Positions 25,450-35,898 are shown, counted from the first letter of the stretch. The stretch is DNA of 64,000 nt from PMG-095 sp037200885 (GCA_037200885.1 JBBCIN010000001.1:1488001-1552000); one strand, 5' to 3'. Notes: a model not told the origin generated them from the sequence alone. Translations and numbers: made by a program.

Positions 25450-26412
25450 ATGTTCTCGCACATCCTTGGCCAAGAACCCGCGCTGCAAACGCTCACGCGC
25501 GCGCTCGACAGCGGACACGTGCACCACGCCTATCGTTTCGAGGGCCCTGCTGGCGTGGGTAAGGAGCTGGCCGCGTTTGCCTTGGCCCAGGCTCTGGTCT
25601 GCGAGCTGGGCGGCCCACGCGCTTGTGAGAAGTGCAGCGCTTGCCTGCGCGCCCTGCGTATCTCCGAAGAAGACCCGCACGTACCCACGCATCCGGACGT
25701 GATCTTGCTGCAGCGTGGCTTGTATCGCGGGCTGATCAGCGCCAACGAGGCGACTGGCATCAGCATCGAGCAAGTGCGGCGGATGGTGCTTTCGCGCATC
25801 GGCTATGGGCCGCATGAGGGCCGCGCGCGCGTGTTCATCGTCCGTGACGCGGACGAGCTCACCGTGTCCGCCGCCAATGCGCTCTTGAAGACGCTCGAAG
25901 AACCCGGGCCGGGCACGTACTTCGTGCTGCTCACCAGCCGCCCCAATCGGCTCTTGGACACGATCCGGTCGCGCACTCTGCCAGTGCGCTTCTCGCCCTT
26001 GCCCGATGCCGTGGTCGCGCAGATCTTAGAAGCCAAAGGGCTCGACCCCAAGGTTTCCGCGGTGGCTCAAGGCAGCGTTGCGCTGGCTCTCGATCTGGCG
26101 TCGGAAGATGCCATCAAGGAGCGCGAGGAGTTCGTCGCCGCGGCCCACGCCGCGCTCGCCGCGCGCGACTTAGCGCCGGCCATCAAGTTTGCCGAGGTGC
26201 GGCGGGAGCGCGATAGCACGCGCTCCCTGCTCGCTTATTTCGCGCAATCTTTGGCCTTCGCCGGTCGCGCGCAAGCGAGCGAGCGGATCGAGCTCGCCGA
26301 GCGCTCGGCCGAGCAGCATCGCGTCGTGCTGGCGGCTATGCAAGACGTCGATCGCAACGTATCGCCCGCGCTGGCGCTCGAGTCGATGATCTACCGGTTA
26401 CGGCAAATCTAG
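25450..26412 (+). CDS. holB: DNA polymerase III subunit delta'
   Basis: Clamp-loader subunit of the replicase. AAA+ features are the N-terminal HILGQEPALQTL, Walker A GPAGVGKE, the zinc-binding cysteines CEKCSACLRA, Walker-B-region RVFIVRDADELT, and sensor/arginine motifs NALLKTLEEPG and LLTSRPNRLLDTIRSR. The 320-residue length is normal. Because Walker A ends in KE rather than KS/KT, it may not hydrolyse ATP, as in other delta' subunits. Confidence 0.9.
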   Translation: MFSHILGQEPALQTLTRALDSGHVHHAYRFEGPAGVGKELAAFALAQALVCELGGPRACEKCSACLRALRISEEDPHVPTHPDVILLQRGLYRGLISANEATGISIEQVRRMVLSRIGYGPHEGRARVFIVRDADELTVSAANALLKTLEEPGPGTYFVLLTSRPNRLLDTIRSRTLPVRFSPLPDAVVAQILEAKGLDPKVSAVAQGSVALALDLASEDAIKEREEFVAAAHAALAARDLAPAIKFAEVRRERDSTRSLLAYFAQSLAFAGRAQASERIELAERSAEQHRVVLAAMQDVDRNVSPALALESMIYRLRQI

Positions 26413-26429
26413 GCAGGTTGCAGGGGAGG

Positions 26430-26448
26430 GGGCGATCGCGATCCAGCA
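26430..26448 (+). repeat. Dispersed 3'-flank element, copy 1
   Basis: GGGCGATCGCGATCCAGCA, 17 bases after the holB stop. It is identical to the copy after uvrC and two bases different from copies after glnE and the metallophosphoesterase gene. Confidence 0.6.
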
Positions 26449-26462
26449 GCGCAGCTCGCTGC
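26446..26462. terminator. Hairpin between convergent holB and thiE
   Basis: GCAGCG-CAGCT-CGCTGC, a 6-bp stem with a 5-nt loop, lies between the two convergent genes. A second 6-bp stem (CGCGCT/AGCGCG) follows within 22 bases. There is no long T-run. Confidence 0.4.
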
Positions 26463-26473
26463 CGCGCTCTGTT

Positions 26474-27139
26474 TCAGCGCGCCGCGAGCAGCGCTGCGTG
26501 CAGCGCTCGTGCCGCCTCGGTGACGCCGTCGAGCGAGCCGCGATTGGGCTGCAGCGCGGCGATCACTGCGGCCAGCTCACAGTGCTCGGCGACTCGAGGC
26601 GCGCGCTCGAGATTGATGCCACCGATCGCGACCAGGGGGATGCCCGCGCTATGCGCAGCTGCGTGCGCTTGGGCGAGCAGTGCTAGGCCCACCGACGGGT
26701 CTGCACGCTCTTTGGACGCGGTGCTGAACACGGGCCCGAACGCCACGTAGTCGGGCTTTTCCGCGAGCGCTGCGGAAAGCTGCTCGAGCGTGTGCGTCGA
26801 GACCCCCAGCAAAAGACCCGGCGCGAGCAGCCGCACCAACGGCAGCGGAAGATCCTCCTGACCGATGTGCACGCCGTCGCATTGACCCAAGACGGCCAGA
26901 TCGGGTCGGTCGTTGGCGATCAGTCGCGCACCGAACTTGGTGCACAACGGCCGGAGGGCGCGCAACAACTCGAGCGTGTCGCGCGTGCCCTGGTGCTTGG
27001 CTCGCAGCTGCAGCAAGGGCGGCCGCGCGAGAAGAACGCGCTCCGCAAATGCGACGACCGCGTTCGGCCAAGGGCCGTGGGACTCGGCGCCGAGCTCGCG
27101 CAGGCTATCGACGTCAACGATCGGGTATAGGCCGCGCAC
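26474..27139 (-). CDS. thiE: Thiamine-phosphate synthase
   Basis: Joins the thiazole and pyrimidine halves of thiamine. The TIM-barrel signatures are present: LLQLRAKHQG, LIANDRPDLAVL, GVHIGQEDLPL, LLGVSTHTLEQ, YVAFGPVFSTASK and PLVAIGGINLE. The length of 221 residues is normal. A GTG start is used. No other thiamine genes are nearby and I saw no TPP riboswitch upstream, although only 23 bases separate it from the divergent lipoprotein gene. Confidence 0.9.
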   Translation of the reverse strand: MRGLYPIVDVDSLRELGAESHGPWPNAVVAFAERVLLARPPLLQLRAKHQGTRDTLELLRALRPLCTKFGARLIANDRPDLAVLGQCDGVHIGQEDLPLPLVRLLAPGLLLGVSTHTLEQLSAALAEKPDYVAFGPVFSTASKERADPSVGLALLAQAHAAAHSAGIPLVAIGGINLERAPRVAEHCELAAVIAALQPNRGSLDGVTEAARALHAALLAAR

Positions 27140-27162
27140 GGGGGATATGTTACGCCGCCCGC

Positions 27163-28542
27163 ATGCGAGCCGCGAGCTTCACGCTCGGTTTGGGAATGAG
27201 CTTTGCCGCACTCGGTTGCGCCGGCAACAAGCCGGTCCTCGAGCCCGGTTCGCTGACGGGCGACCCAGCTGCGGAGGCTGCGCGCGGCGAGTCGGACCCG
27301 GGTCCGGGTGATGCGGGCGTCGCCGACGCCGCGCCCGAGCAGGACGGCGCAGCGCAAACCGAGGAGAGCGCGCCGCCGGTCGTCGATCCAGCAGTAGCCC
27401 ACGCGCTCCTCGCAAAGAGCGGCGAGGGGGCAGGCACCCCGCGACTCGGCCTGCGCTTCGAAATCGTCGAGCTTGGATCGGAGTTGCCCTGGGCGTTCGC
27501 AGTGGTGAATCGCGGCACTGAGGCCGCGGTGGTCGACTTCGACGCGCGCCTGCTCACGCTCGAGATTCTGCCGCCCGTCACCGAGCCGGAATCAGCAAGC
27601 TACAAGGGCAAAGCCGCCAAGCCCGCGAAAGCCAAGAAGCCGCCGAAGCCGGTGCTGTGCCGGCTGCCCGCAGACGTCGTACCCAGCTCGGTCGACCCAG
27701 CGCTCGCGATCAAGCTCGAACCGGGCGAGGGGCTGGTGCAGAACTTCGACCCGCGCCTGTATTGCTTGGGCAAAACGCCCTGGCCACTGGTCGAAGAAGC
27801 GCAGGTGAGCGCGCGCTTCGGCTGGCCTTTGAAGATGAAAGTGAGCTGGAAAGCCGGCAAGCGCGAAGAACAGCCGGGCGTGCAAAAAGAGCCGTTCGTG
27901 GCCGAGCCGGGTGAAGCGGAAGGCTCGTTGCCCCGCGCAGACGGGTTTCACACCACCCGAAGTGGCGAGAGTGAGGCTACAGGCGAGCGGCGAATCAAGG
28001 AACTGAACGGTACCCCGTTCACGCTCGGGTCCAATTTCGCGAACGATGCCAAGCCCCCTGTGGGCGCCGCGGCTCTGCCACCCGGGCTCGAACTGAGCAT
28101 CTCGGGCAGTGACGCAGCGGACGAGGGCGTGGTCACGGCCACCACCACGTTCACCAATCGCGGCCGTCGCAAGGTAGAACTGTACTTCCGGCGTGAGCTG
28201 ATCACCTACGAGGTGAGCGGCCCGGACGGTGTGTTTCATTGCGACCCCGAACCCGACAAGCGTTCGCCTGCGGATCGCTCTGCGGTGCAGACGCTGCGCC
28301 CGGGCGGAAAGTTCTCGGCCGTGAGTCGTCTGATCGAGATGTGCCCCGCGCACGCGTTTGCGCGTCCGGGACTGTATTTGGTCCACGCGCGCTTCGACGC
28401 GGCCGACCCGGGTACCGATCTCGGATTCAACGCCTTCATGGGGCGCTTGGTTTCGGCCAAGCCCGCGCTAGTGCGCGTGCGGCGTGGCGAGCTGCCGTTC
28501 ACGCCGTCGAGCGGCGCGATGCGGGTCCGGGTCGGCGAATAG
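27163..28542 (+). CDS. Hypothetical lipoprotein
   Basis: A 459-residue predicted lipoprotein (signal SFTLGLGMSFAALGC, Cys near 18) followed by an acidic Ala-rich linker. Two similar halves appear: LGLRFEIVELGSELPWAFAVVNRGTEAAVVDF, and later LELSISGSDAADEGVVTATTTFTNRGRRKVEL, each followed by a strand with CRLP or CDPE and a region ending in VHARFD or VSARFG. This suggests two immunoglobulin-like beta-sandwich domains. No known family is recognised. It lies 59 bases upstream of the kinase-PilZ gene and in the same direction. Confidence 0.6.
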   Translation: MRAASFTLGLGMSFAALGCAGNKPVLEPGSLTGDPAAEAARGESDPGPGDAGVADAAPEQDGAAQTEESAPPVVDPAVAHALLAKSGEGAGTPRLGLRFEIVELGSELPWAFAVVNRGTEAAVVDFDARLLTLEILPPVTEPESASYKGKAAKPAKAKKPPKPVLCRLPADVVPSSVDPALAIKLEPGEGLVQNFDPRLYCLGKTPWPLVEEAQVSARFGWPLKMKVSWKAGKREEQPGVQKEPFVAEPGEAEGSLPRADGFHTTRSGESEATGERRIKELNGTPFTLGSNFANDAKPPVGAAALPPGLELSISGSDAADEGVVTATTTFTNRGRRKVELYFRRELITYEVSGPDGVFHCDPEPDKRSPADRSAVQTLRPGGKFSAVSRLIEMCPAHAFARPGLYLVHARFDAADPGTDLGFNAFMGRLVSAKPALVRVRRGELPFTPSSGAMRVRVGE

Positions 28543-28601
28543 CCGTGTAGGTGCACCTGCGCGAGCAGCGAACCCAGCGGCACTTCGGGCTCTGGTCGCA
28601 A

Positions 28602-29964
28602 ATGTCGCAGCCCCCCTCAAGGCCGCCAAATCCCGACCGTATCGAACAGAGAATGGCTTGGGTTCAGGCGGCAAAAACCAGCTCGTGGAGCAGGCCGCAG
28701 CTCGACGTGGGCTCGGTGGTCGACCGCCGTTATCGCTTGAAGCGAGAGATCGCGCGCGGCGGCGCGGGCGCCGTGTTCGAAGCGGAGCACCTGTATACGA
28801 GTCGACCCGTAGCGATCAAGTTGCTCCTCGCCGAGCAGGCGGAGACGTCCGAATCGCGTCAGCGGCTGCTCCTCGAGGCGCGGGCGCTCAGCGTGGCGCG
28901 TCACCCGGGCATCGTGCTCGGTCTGGATGCGGGCGAGACGGAGGACGGCACGCCCTACTTGGTGATGGAGCTGCTCGAGGGCCGCACGCTGGAAGGGATC
29001 TTGGCGGTGCGACGTCGCATCGGGGTGGCCGATGCGGTGTACATCGGCATGCAGCTGTGCGACGCGCTTGCCGCCGCCCACGAACGCGGAATTTTACATC
29101 GCGACATCAAGCCCAGTAACGTTTTCATTTCGCGCAGTGAATCCGGACGCGAGGTGACCAAGATTTTCGACTTTGGCATCGCGCGGATGCCCCAGCAAAG
29201 TCAGAAGATCACGCAACAAGGAGCCGTGCTGGGCACGCCCGAATACATGGCGCCCGAGCAACTCTTGGCGCAGGACGACATCGACGCGGCGCTGCGACAT
29301 CTACGCTCTCGGCATCAGTTTGTACGAATGCTTGGCGGGAACGGTGCCATTCGAAGGGCAATTTCGGGGAGGGTGCTGCTCAAAAGTATCGACGCAGCCC
29401 GTGCCTTCGCTGAGTGCGCGCAGCCCGCAGGTCCCGGCTCAGCTGGAAGCCGCGATCGAGCGAGCGTTGGCCCGTGATCCGGCCGAGTCGCTACGCGACG
29501 GTGCGGGGAGTTCGCCGAGGCCTTGAGTCGAGTACCCACGGCTGATGAATTGCCGACGTCGCTGCTCTCGGCTTGCGCGCGACGGCCGCGGTGTCGGTCG
29601 GAGCCGGCCGAGTCCCGCCTCCGCTGCCCGAGCAGCCGTCCACGCGTCGGCGCTTCGCCCGCGCGCCGTACGTCACTCCGAATCCGCATCCTGTGCGCGA
29701 ACGGCACGTCGCTCGAAGGTCGCAGCGAAGACATCTCGGTCGGCGGTTTGCTCGTGCTGGCGCCTCAAGCATTCGGCCAAGAAGAAAGCGTCAGCGTGCG
29801 CTTCGCCTTGCCCATCACCGGAAAGCTGCTCGAAGTTCCGGCGACCGCGCGGTGGGTGAAAAAGGCCCGCGGCACGGGCGCGATCGGGCCTTGAATTTGC
29901 GGCCTTGGCGCCGGATCAGCTGGCCGTGATCGAGAACTACGTGACGGCCATGGGCGGCGAATAA
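28602..29964 (+). CDS. Serine/threonine kinase with C-terminal PilZ domain (frameshifted)
   Basis: A Hanks-type kinase domain comes first: Gly loop IARGGAGAVFEAEH, ATP lysine PVAIKLLL, catalytic loop LHRDIKPSNV, metal-binding DFGIARM and APE-type YMAPEQLL. It is an RD kinase with all key residues. A linker follows (FAEALSRVPTADELPTSLL). Beyond it, RRRFARAPYVTP and GRSEDISVGGLLVL carry the RxxxR and DxSxxG motifs of c-di-GMP-binding PilZ domains, ending YVTAMGGE. At least four indels break the frame between 29287 and 29895, so that kinase and PilZ form one polypeptide is inferred. No transmembrane segment is visible. If intact, the protein would couple c-di-GMP to protein phosphorylation. Confidence 0.72.
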
Positions 29965-29970
29965 CAGCGG

Positions 29971-31148
29971 CTAATCACGCGGAGCTTTGTACAAATCGAA
30001 ATCGCCCGTGCCGCTGTCGGAAGCAAAGTAGATGGTGCACGAGTCGGGGGAGAGGCTGGGGTCCGTTTCCCACGACATGCCGCCGGTGGCGTCGAGCGAG
30101 GCGAGCGACGGTGGCGGCGGCCAGCGGGGTGCCGTCCTTGTTCAACGGCGCAGCAAACAGATCGGTGGCGCCCGAGTCGTTCGGCTCGCAGCTGTCGTTG
30201 ACGGACGGTTACGGAACAAGAGTAACGACCCCATGACGTTGACCCATGGGGTTGCGTCATCACCCGCGCGCGGGCATTCGGTCGTGCCTGCCTTGACCTT
30301 CAGATCCAGCACGGGCGGGTGGAGGCGGAGCGCTCGTGCTCGTCGGTTGCCACAGGAGCTCGGCGTCGCCGTTGCGCGTGCTCATCCAATAGACGTGCCC
30401 CGTGTTGGGCGAGATCGCGATGCTGTAGTCTTCCGAGTCAGCTACGTTGATGGCCCCCGGGACGAGCGCTTCTTTCGTCACCAGCGCGGGGCTGGTCCAC
30501 AGCGCCATCATCAGCTTGCGTCCGCTCGATTGCTGGCGATATCGAAGAACAGGTTTTGCTCTTGGAAGCCCTCCACGTAGAGCGGACCGCTCTCCACATT
30601 TCCCGAGCCCGACACCTGAGTGCCGACGCCGCTGACCGGCGCCGCGGTAAACCAGATCTTTGCCTTGTCGGCCGCGCCCGAGAGGTAAAATAGCGCCGAG
30701 CCCGTCCCGCCCGAGCGCGCAAAACGCACGCTGCTTTGCGCGCCAAGCGTCGTCAGCTTTCTGGCGCATCTCCGAACTCCAGTCGCGAAAAGTCCGCACA
30801 CTTTCGGCACTTGTTCGTGGCATCCCTGGCAATACTCGCCGGGAATGCAATCGCAGCCGACAGCTGGTTTTCCCCGCGCTGCCCGCGCTCGTCGTCTCGC
30901 CGCCGCTGCCGCCACTCGGCGCCCCGCTGGTTCCGCCTTCGGCGCTGCCGCTCTCGCCGGCTTCACCGCCTGCTCTCGCTACCAGCAGCGCCGGCCCCGC
31001 CACTTCCGCCACCGCTCGCGCCTGGACTAGCGTGGGAGATGAACTCCTTGCCGCCACAGGCTGGGCTGAGGACGAGCAAACTGAGCGCTCCGAAGCCCAA
31101 TGCTAGAAGCTGGGCTCGCTGATCCAGCTTAAATAAACGAACAAGCAT
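29971..31148 (-). CDS. PD40/TolB-like beta-propeller lipoprotein (frameshifted)
   Basis: Predicted surface lipoprotein: signal GFGALSLLVLSPACGG, a Gly/Ser/Ala linker, a Cys-rich stretch (CDCIPGEYCQGCHEQVPKVC), then WD40-like beta-propeller strands (EDYSIAISPNTGHVYWMS). It ends in the PD40 signature DPSLSPDSCTIYFASDSG and FDLYKAPRD. Several single-base breaks occur, near 31020, 30845, 30740, 30530, 30310 and 30110. Many myxobacterial lipoproteins share this plan. Ligand unknown. Confidence 0.6.
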
Positions 31149-31187
31149 TGCCCGAAATCATGCGCTAGCGACGAGCGCTGGCAAACT

Positions 31188-32453
31188 TCACTTCTTGTTT
31201 GGCGCGTCTGGCGCGGCTCCGGCGCGGGCTCGCTTCATCTCGGCGAGCTCGGCGAGGTTGGCCTTTGCGCGAGGATCACTCGGGTCGAGCGTCAGCGCGC
31301 GTTGGTAGGCGCGTTCCGCAGCGGGCAGATCGCCCTTTATTCGGCCAGGGGCGTGTGCCGAGTGGTTGATCCATGCCGACCCGAGCTTTGGGTCGAGCAC
31401 GCTGGCTTTGGTCGCGTGCTGATCGCTAGCTCTAGCTGGCCTGCCAAAAAGTACGCGTACGACAGGTTGGATAACGTAAGTTGCGCGATATCGGGCGCGA
31501 GCGCCACTGCGCGGTCGAGCTCCGGCAGCGCCTTGGCGGTCTGATTCAACGCCAAATAGGCGTGTGCCCAAATCACCGTGTACTTTGGCGTCGTTCGGCG
31601 CGAGCGTCGCTGCGCGCGAGAAAGCCCGCACCGCTTCGGCGACTTCACCCTGAATCAGCTGCGCGCGGGTACCGAGATTGGTCAGGCGCTCGGCGTTGTC
31701 GGGATCGAGCTCTGCCGCTCGAGGCGCAGGGCGCGTCAACGCTTCGGCGGGCTTACCCGTGGCGAGCAGCGCGACACCCAGCGCGGATTGGGTTTCGGCA
31801 TCTTCAGGCGCCAAGCGTTGCGCGCTGGGTCGAGCGCGCTCAGCGCCTCCGGCGCGTTCCCCAAGATCAAGAGCAAGCGACCGCGCTCGACATAGGCGGG
31901 CGCGTACGAGTCATCGAGCTTCAGGGCACGCGTCGACCTTGCGCAGGAGACGCGAGCATGCCCGCATTCTTCGGTTGCCGCTGCGAAGTCGGTAGCGACG
32001 TCACTTTCGGCCAAAGCGACGCGCACCAAGCCAATTTGCGCCGCGGGATCTTTCGGTGCGAGCTTTCGCGCTTTCTCGTAGTGAGCTTTGGCAAGGACGA
32101 GATCGTCCGTTTGGTAAGCTTGGTCGCCGGCCGCGAGCTCGACGTCGACCGGCTCGGCGGAGACGCGAGCGAGACCCGCCCTTGAGTGGGCTTGGCCGTC
32201 GCTGCTGGCGCGGCCGGCGCGGTTTCGGGCTGCGCCCCTGGCGCCGTGGCCAGCGGTGTCGGGGGCTGTGCTCGACGCGCGGGCCCGCGCTGGGCGCCGG
32301 GGGGCGTTACGGCCGCTGCGGACGCCGGGCGCTGGCGCGCTCGGCGTTGGCGCGCTCGGCGTTGGCGCGCTCGCGCCCTGCGCACGCGCTGAGCCCACTT
32401 GCCGAGCCGAGGGCGAGCCATGCCAAAAGGCCAAGCTTGGCTGAGATCGGCAT
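31188..32453 (-). CDS. TPR-repeat lipoprotein (frameshifted)
   Basis: The signal peptide GLLAWLALGSASGLSAC has a good lipobox (LSAC). A Pro/Ala-rich linker follows, then many tetratricopeptide repeats (DLVLAKAHYEKARKLAPKDP, YAPAYVERGRLLLILGNAPEA, DPDNAERLTNLGT, ALTLDPSDPRAKANLAEL). The linker contains repeated ANAER units. At least four single-base breaks occur. Its start codon is seven bases downstream of the spoVR stop, so it ends the DUF444-spoVR operon. Its role is probably as a scaffold. Confidence 0.6.
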
Positions 32454-32459
32454 GCGGAG

Positions 32460-34050
32460 TCAGGGCGCGTCGTGTCGCACGCCGTGCTCTTTGCCGTCGT
32501 AGCGAAGCAAGGCGCGCTTGCCGTCGACAAGCGTCGCGAGCGACACCGGTCGCTTCCAAATCCGCACCAGCGCTGGCCATCGTTTCGCGCGCGTAGTCAT
32601 TGCGCAGATCGACACCGCGGTGCTCGTGCATCAAGAGCAGCTCGCCGCGGTTTTTCGTAGTTCGCATCTTCGACGAAGATGGAGGATTCCCGAAGTTGGT
32701 CAGCTGCGCGAGCAGCTTCTCTTTGACGGCTTGGAACTCGCGCGTGTCGATCTCGTAGCGCTCATTTCGGTTCGACCAATTGAAGGTGAACATCTTGTTT
32801 TCCATCGCAAATTCCGGGGTCAAGAACTCATCGATGAAGGTTACGTCGTTGTACAGCGCGCGCACCTCGAACACCTTTTGCTTGCCCAGGCCGAGCCGCA
32901 GATCCCAGTTCTTTTTGACGTCCAAGTCGTCGCAATCCTCCCACTCTTGACCGAACTGGCCCTTGTCCCAACGCTCTTCGATGTTGCGGTAGAGCTCGAC
33001 GCCCAGCTTGTACGGGTTCAAGCGCCCCACCGCTCGTGGCCATCACGCCCGCGTTGTTTTTCCGCGTAGTCGACGATCTCACTCCAGTCGCAGACGTCTC
33101 CCGTCATCATCTTGGAGTGCAGTAAGAAGCCCAGCCTTCGTTCATGATTTTGGTCTGCATCTGCGGCACGAAGTAGTAGCCCTCGTCGCGGATGATGCTC
33201 AGGATCGCGCGCTCCCAGCGTTCGAGCGGCGCGTTCTCGAGCAAGAACAGGAGCACGTCTTGCTCACGCTGGGCGGGGAATTTACCCTTCTCGAGCTCGC
33301 GCTCGGCTTCCATCTTCTTCTTTTGTTCTTCGATGTACTCGCTCGGATTGATGAATTCCTCCATGTAATCCTTGGAGCGGAGGCTGCGGCACTTGCACTT
33401 GCTCCGGCTCCTCGTCGGGACGTGAATCACGACGGCGAACGACGAAGCGAGACCAGGGACTCGAATCAAGTTCTCGAGCGACAGACAAACGTCGACGAAA
33501 CTCCTCCACCTTGTGGATGCCGTAGCGATCGACGATGCGGCGTACGGCCGAGCCGTGGTTGGCCATCTTGTCGACCCAGCGCCGATTGGGTGTCGTAGCC
33601 CTCTTTTCGGCGACCGATCGGATCGGCAATGTGGTCCACCCGCATCCAAGTCGGTGGTGGCGAAAGGGTGATAAGTTGTTCTTGAAGAAGTCGACGTGGC
33701 CGAACACGTGGCACATCACGAGCTTCTGGTCGGTCAGGCTGTTGCCCTCCAGCAAGTAGGCGTACGAGGGATTGTTGTTGATCACCATCTCGTAGATCTT
33801 CGACAAGCCGTACTCGTAGCTCTTGCTGAGCCGTTCGTACTCCATGCCGAAGCGCCAATGCGGGTAACGATTGGGAAAGTCCACCGTAGGCGGCAATCTC
33901 GTTCATATGGTCGTAGCTGAGAGCATTTTCGAACACGACCGGGGAAGAAGTCGAGACCGTGCCCCACGCGGCGAGATATCTTTTCGATTTCTTGTCTTGC
34001 TCGTCCCTCAGGTAGCGCGGCAGCGTGGTGTTGGTGGCAAATTGCGACAT
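32460..34050 (-). CDS. spoVR: SpoVR-family protein (frameshifted)
   Basis: Homologue of Bacillus SpoVR and E. coli YcgB. Family hallmarks are FPNRYPHWRFGMEYERL, NNNPSYAYLLEGNSLTDQKLVMCHVFGHVDFFKNN, ENAPLERWERAILSIIRDE, and MNEGWASY followed by LGVELYRNIEERWDKGQFG. The end is RPVSLATLVDGKRALLRYDGKE. Many indels interrupt it (about six), but the pieces are in order and total about 520 residues, the family length. It lies directly downstream of the DUF444 gene, its usual functional partner. It belongs to the conserved YeaG-YeaH-YcgB stress set; the molecular role is not established. Confidence 0.85.
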
Positions 34051-34052
34051 GC

Positions 34053-35176
34053 CTATTTCCCTTTGCCCAAGAACTCTTTGATGCTGCCCACGACCGCGTC
34101 TCGATCACGGATCTCGCTGGTGATCACGCGCTCATCGCTGGAGAAGTGTTCGCGTAAAATCCTTGACGAACTGACCGGAACCGTACGGGCTTCTCGACTT
34201 GGCCGTAGGCGAACATGTTCACCTTGGGTAGGATTTCCTTCTTCATCAGCTCGATGCAAGTGAGCGTGTCGTCCATCGACCAGTTGTCGCCGTCGGAGAA
34301 ATGAAACGGGTAGATGTTCCATTCGGCGGAGGGGTTAGGTGCTCATCGATGATCTGCGCGCACAGCCGGTACGCGCTCGAAATCATCGTGCCGCCGGACT
34401 CACGCGTGCGGAAGAACGTTTTCCCGATCCACTTCACGGGCTACCGCGTCGTGGATGATGTAGCGGGACTCGAGGCCCTGATATGTGCGGGCGTAGCCAG
34501 GTATCGATCCAGAAGCTCTCGATCCGGACGATCTCTTTTTGCTCGTCGCCCATCGAGCCGGAGACGTCCATCATGTACAAGATGACCGCATTGGCGACGG
34601 GCTCGTGGTCCTCTTTCCAAGAACGAAAGCGCTTGTCTTCCTTCTGCGGAACGATCACCGGGTTGTTCGGATCGTAGGAGCCTGCGGCGATCGAGCGGCG
34701 CAGCGCCTCTTTGTACGTGCGCTTGAAGTGGCGCAGGGACTCGGGGGCCGACACGGCGGATGCCGGTATAGCGATCCTTGGGCGGCGATGACGCGGCTCT
34801 TGCCCTTGTTCTCGATTGCCGGAAGCTCCAGCTCTTCACCCAGAATGTCGGCCAGCTCATCCAGCGTGATGTCTACTTCGAGGACGTGATCACCTGCGTC
34901 CTTACCGGCCTGGCCGGCGCCGTCTTCACCCCTCGGCTTGCTCGCCGCCGACTGGGTCGCCGGAATCTCCCTTGCCTTGACCGACACCACCCTTTTGCTT
35001 GTCACCGAAGGTGAAGCGCGGGATGTCGATCTGCGGGATCGGAATCGAGACGAGATCCTTTGCCCTTGCGCACCGAGCATCTCGCCTTGCGAAATGTAGC
35101 GTCTGAGGTTTTGGCGAATCTTGCCGCGAACGATGTTGCGGAACCGTGAATGGTCCTGATCGATCTTGAGCGACAT
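34053..35176 (-). CDS. DUF444/YeaH-family protein with VWA fold (frameshifted)
   Basis: Starts MSLKIDQDHSRFRNIVRGKIRQNLRRYIS, as in YeaH. The middle has VDITLDELADILGEELELP. A von Willebrand A-type domain carries the MIDAS motif DVSGSMGDEQK, then ESFWIDTWL and VFRTRESGGTMISSAYRL. It ends near VVGSIKEFLGKGK. At least five indels split it. It is the first gene of the operon with spoVR, two bases before that start. The kinase PrkA/YeaG, which normally accompanies this pair, is not in the window. Confidence 0.83.
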
Positions 35177-35232
35177 TCAGCTGCCATTCTGGCACGTTTC
35201 AACGGCTCCGGGGTCCTGCTAACGTAGGACTC

Positions 35233-35898
35233 GTGAGGTTCGCCCTTCCGTCCCGGCTCGGGTGTTTTTTCGCCTTTCTTGCGCTGCCTTTCGACTTCGA
35301 CGCTGGCCCTGAGCGCGCTCTTGGGCGCGTGCGGCTCGGGCAAGGAGGAAGCGGCAGCGGAATTTGTAAAGTAATGCCCGAGACCGACGCGGCCGCCGAC
35401 ACGTGCAGCATCGTGCCCAAGACCGTGACCGACCTTGCCCGGACGCACGTCGCCGTCTGTTCGCAGGTCAGCTATCCGGATAACCCACCGGCGGGCGGCT
35501 CGCACTATCCGGTTTGGGCGGCGTTTCAGAGCTATTCGTTTCCCGTGCCGCGCGGGTTTTGGGTGCATGACTTGGAGCACGGCGCGATCGTCTTCAGTTA
35601 CAACTGTTTGCGCGTCATCGGCGGGCTGCGCAGACGAAGTTGCCCAAGTGCAGTCGTTGATCGACGGGCTCCCAGTAGACCCCGAGTGTTCCTCGGCAAC
35701 GCCGCGCGCGTGGTGCTCACGCCAGACCCGCTGCTGGATGTACGTTGGGGTGTGAGCGCCTGGGGTTCCACGCTGCGCGCGGACTGCGTCGACGAGCAGC
35801 TCTTCGGGCAATTTTATCTGGACCATTTCGGGAAGGGGCCCGAGGATTTTTGCGATTTCCGGGGTCAGGACTTCGGGGGGACACCGCCCTGTCAGTGA
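35233..35898 (+). CDS. DUF3105 lipoprotein (internal compensating frameshifts)
   Basis: Secreted DUF3105 protein. The family core is NPPAGGSHYPVWAAFQSYSFPVPRGF, WVHDLEHGAIVFSYNC and LTPDPLLDVRWGVSAWG. The open frame reads through, but two stretches are in the wrong frame: near 35290-35350, where the real lipobox LSALLGAC lies in the alternative frame, and near 35630-35690, where CADEVAQVQSLIDGLPVDPEC lies in another frame. The gene starts at a GTG and diverges from the DUF444 operon. Function unknown. Confidence 0.75.
   Translation: MRFALPSRLGCFFAFLALPFDFDAGPERALGRVRLGQGGSGSGICKVMPETDAAADTCSIVPKTVTDLARTHVAVCSQVSYPDNPPAGGSHYPVWAAFQSYSFPVPRGFWVHDLEHGAIVFSYNCLRVIGGLRRRSCPSAVVDRRAPSRPRVFLGNAARVVLTPDPLLDVRWGVSAWGSTLRADCVDEQLFGQFYLDHFGKGPEDFCDFRGQDFGGTPPCQ

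Noticed and set aside
27140..27162. TPP riboswitch upstream of thiE
   Set aside because: Only 23 bases separate thiE from its divergent neighbour, too short for a riboswitch unless it overlaps that gene, and no thi-box-like sequence was seen.
33461..33476. tRNA-like T-arm sequence (ACTCGAATCAAG)
   Set aside because: It lies within spoVR coding sequence and no cloverleaf or anticodon arm can be built around it.
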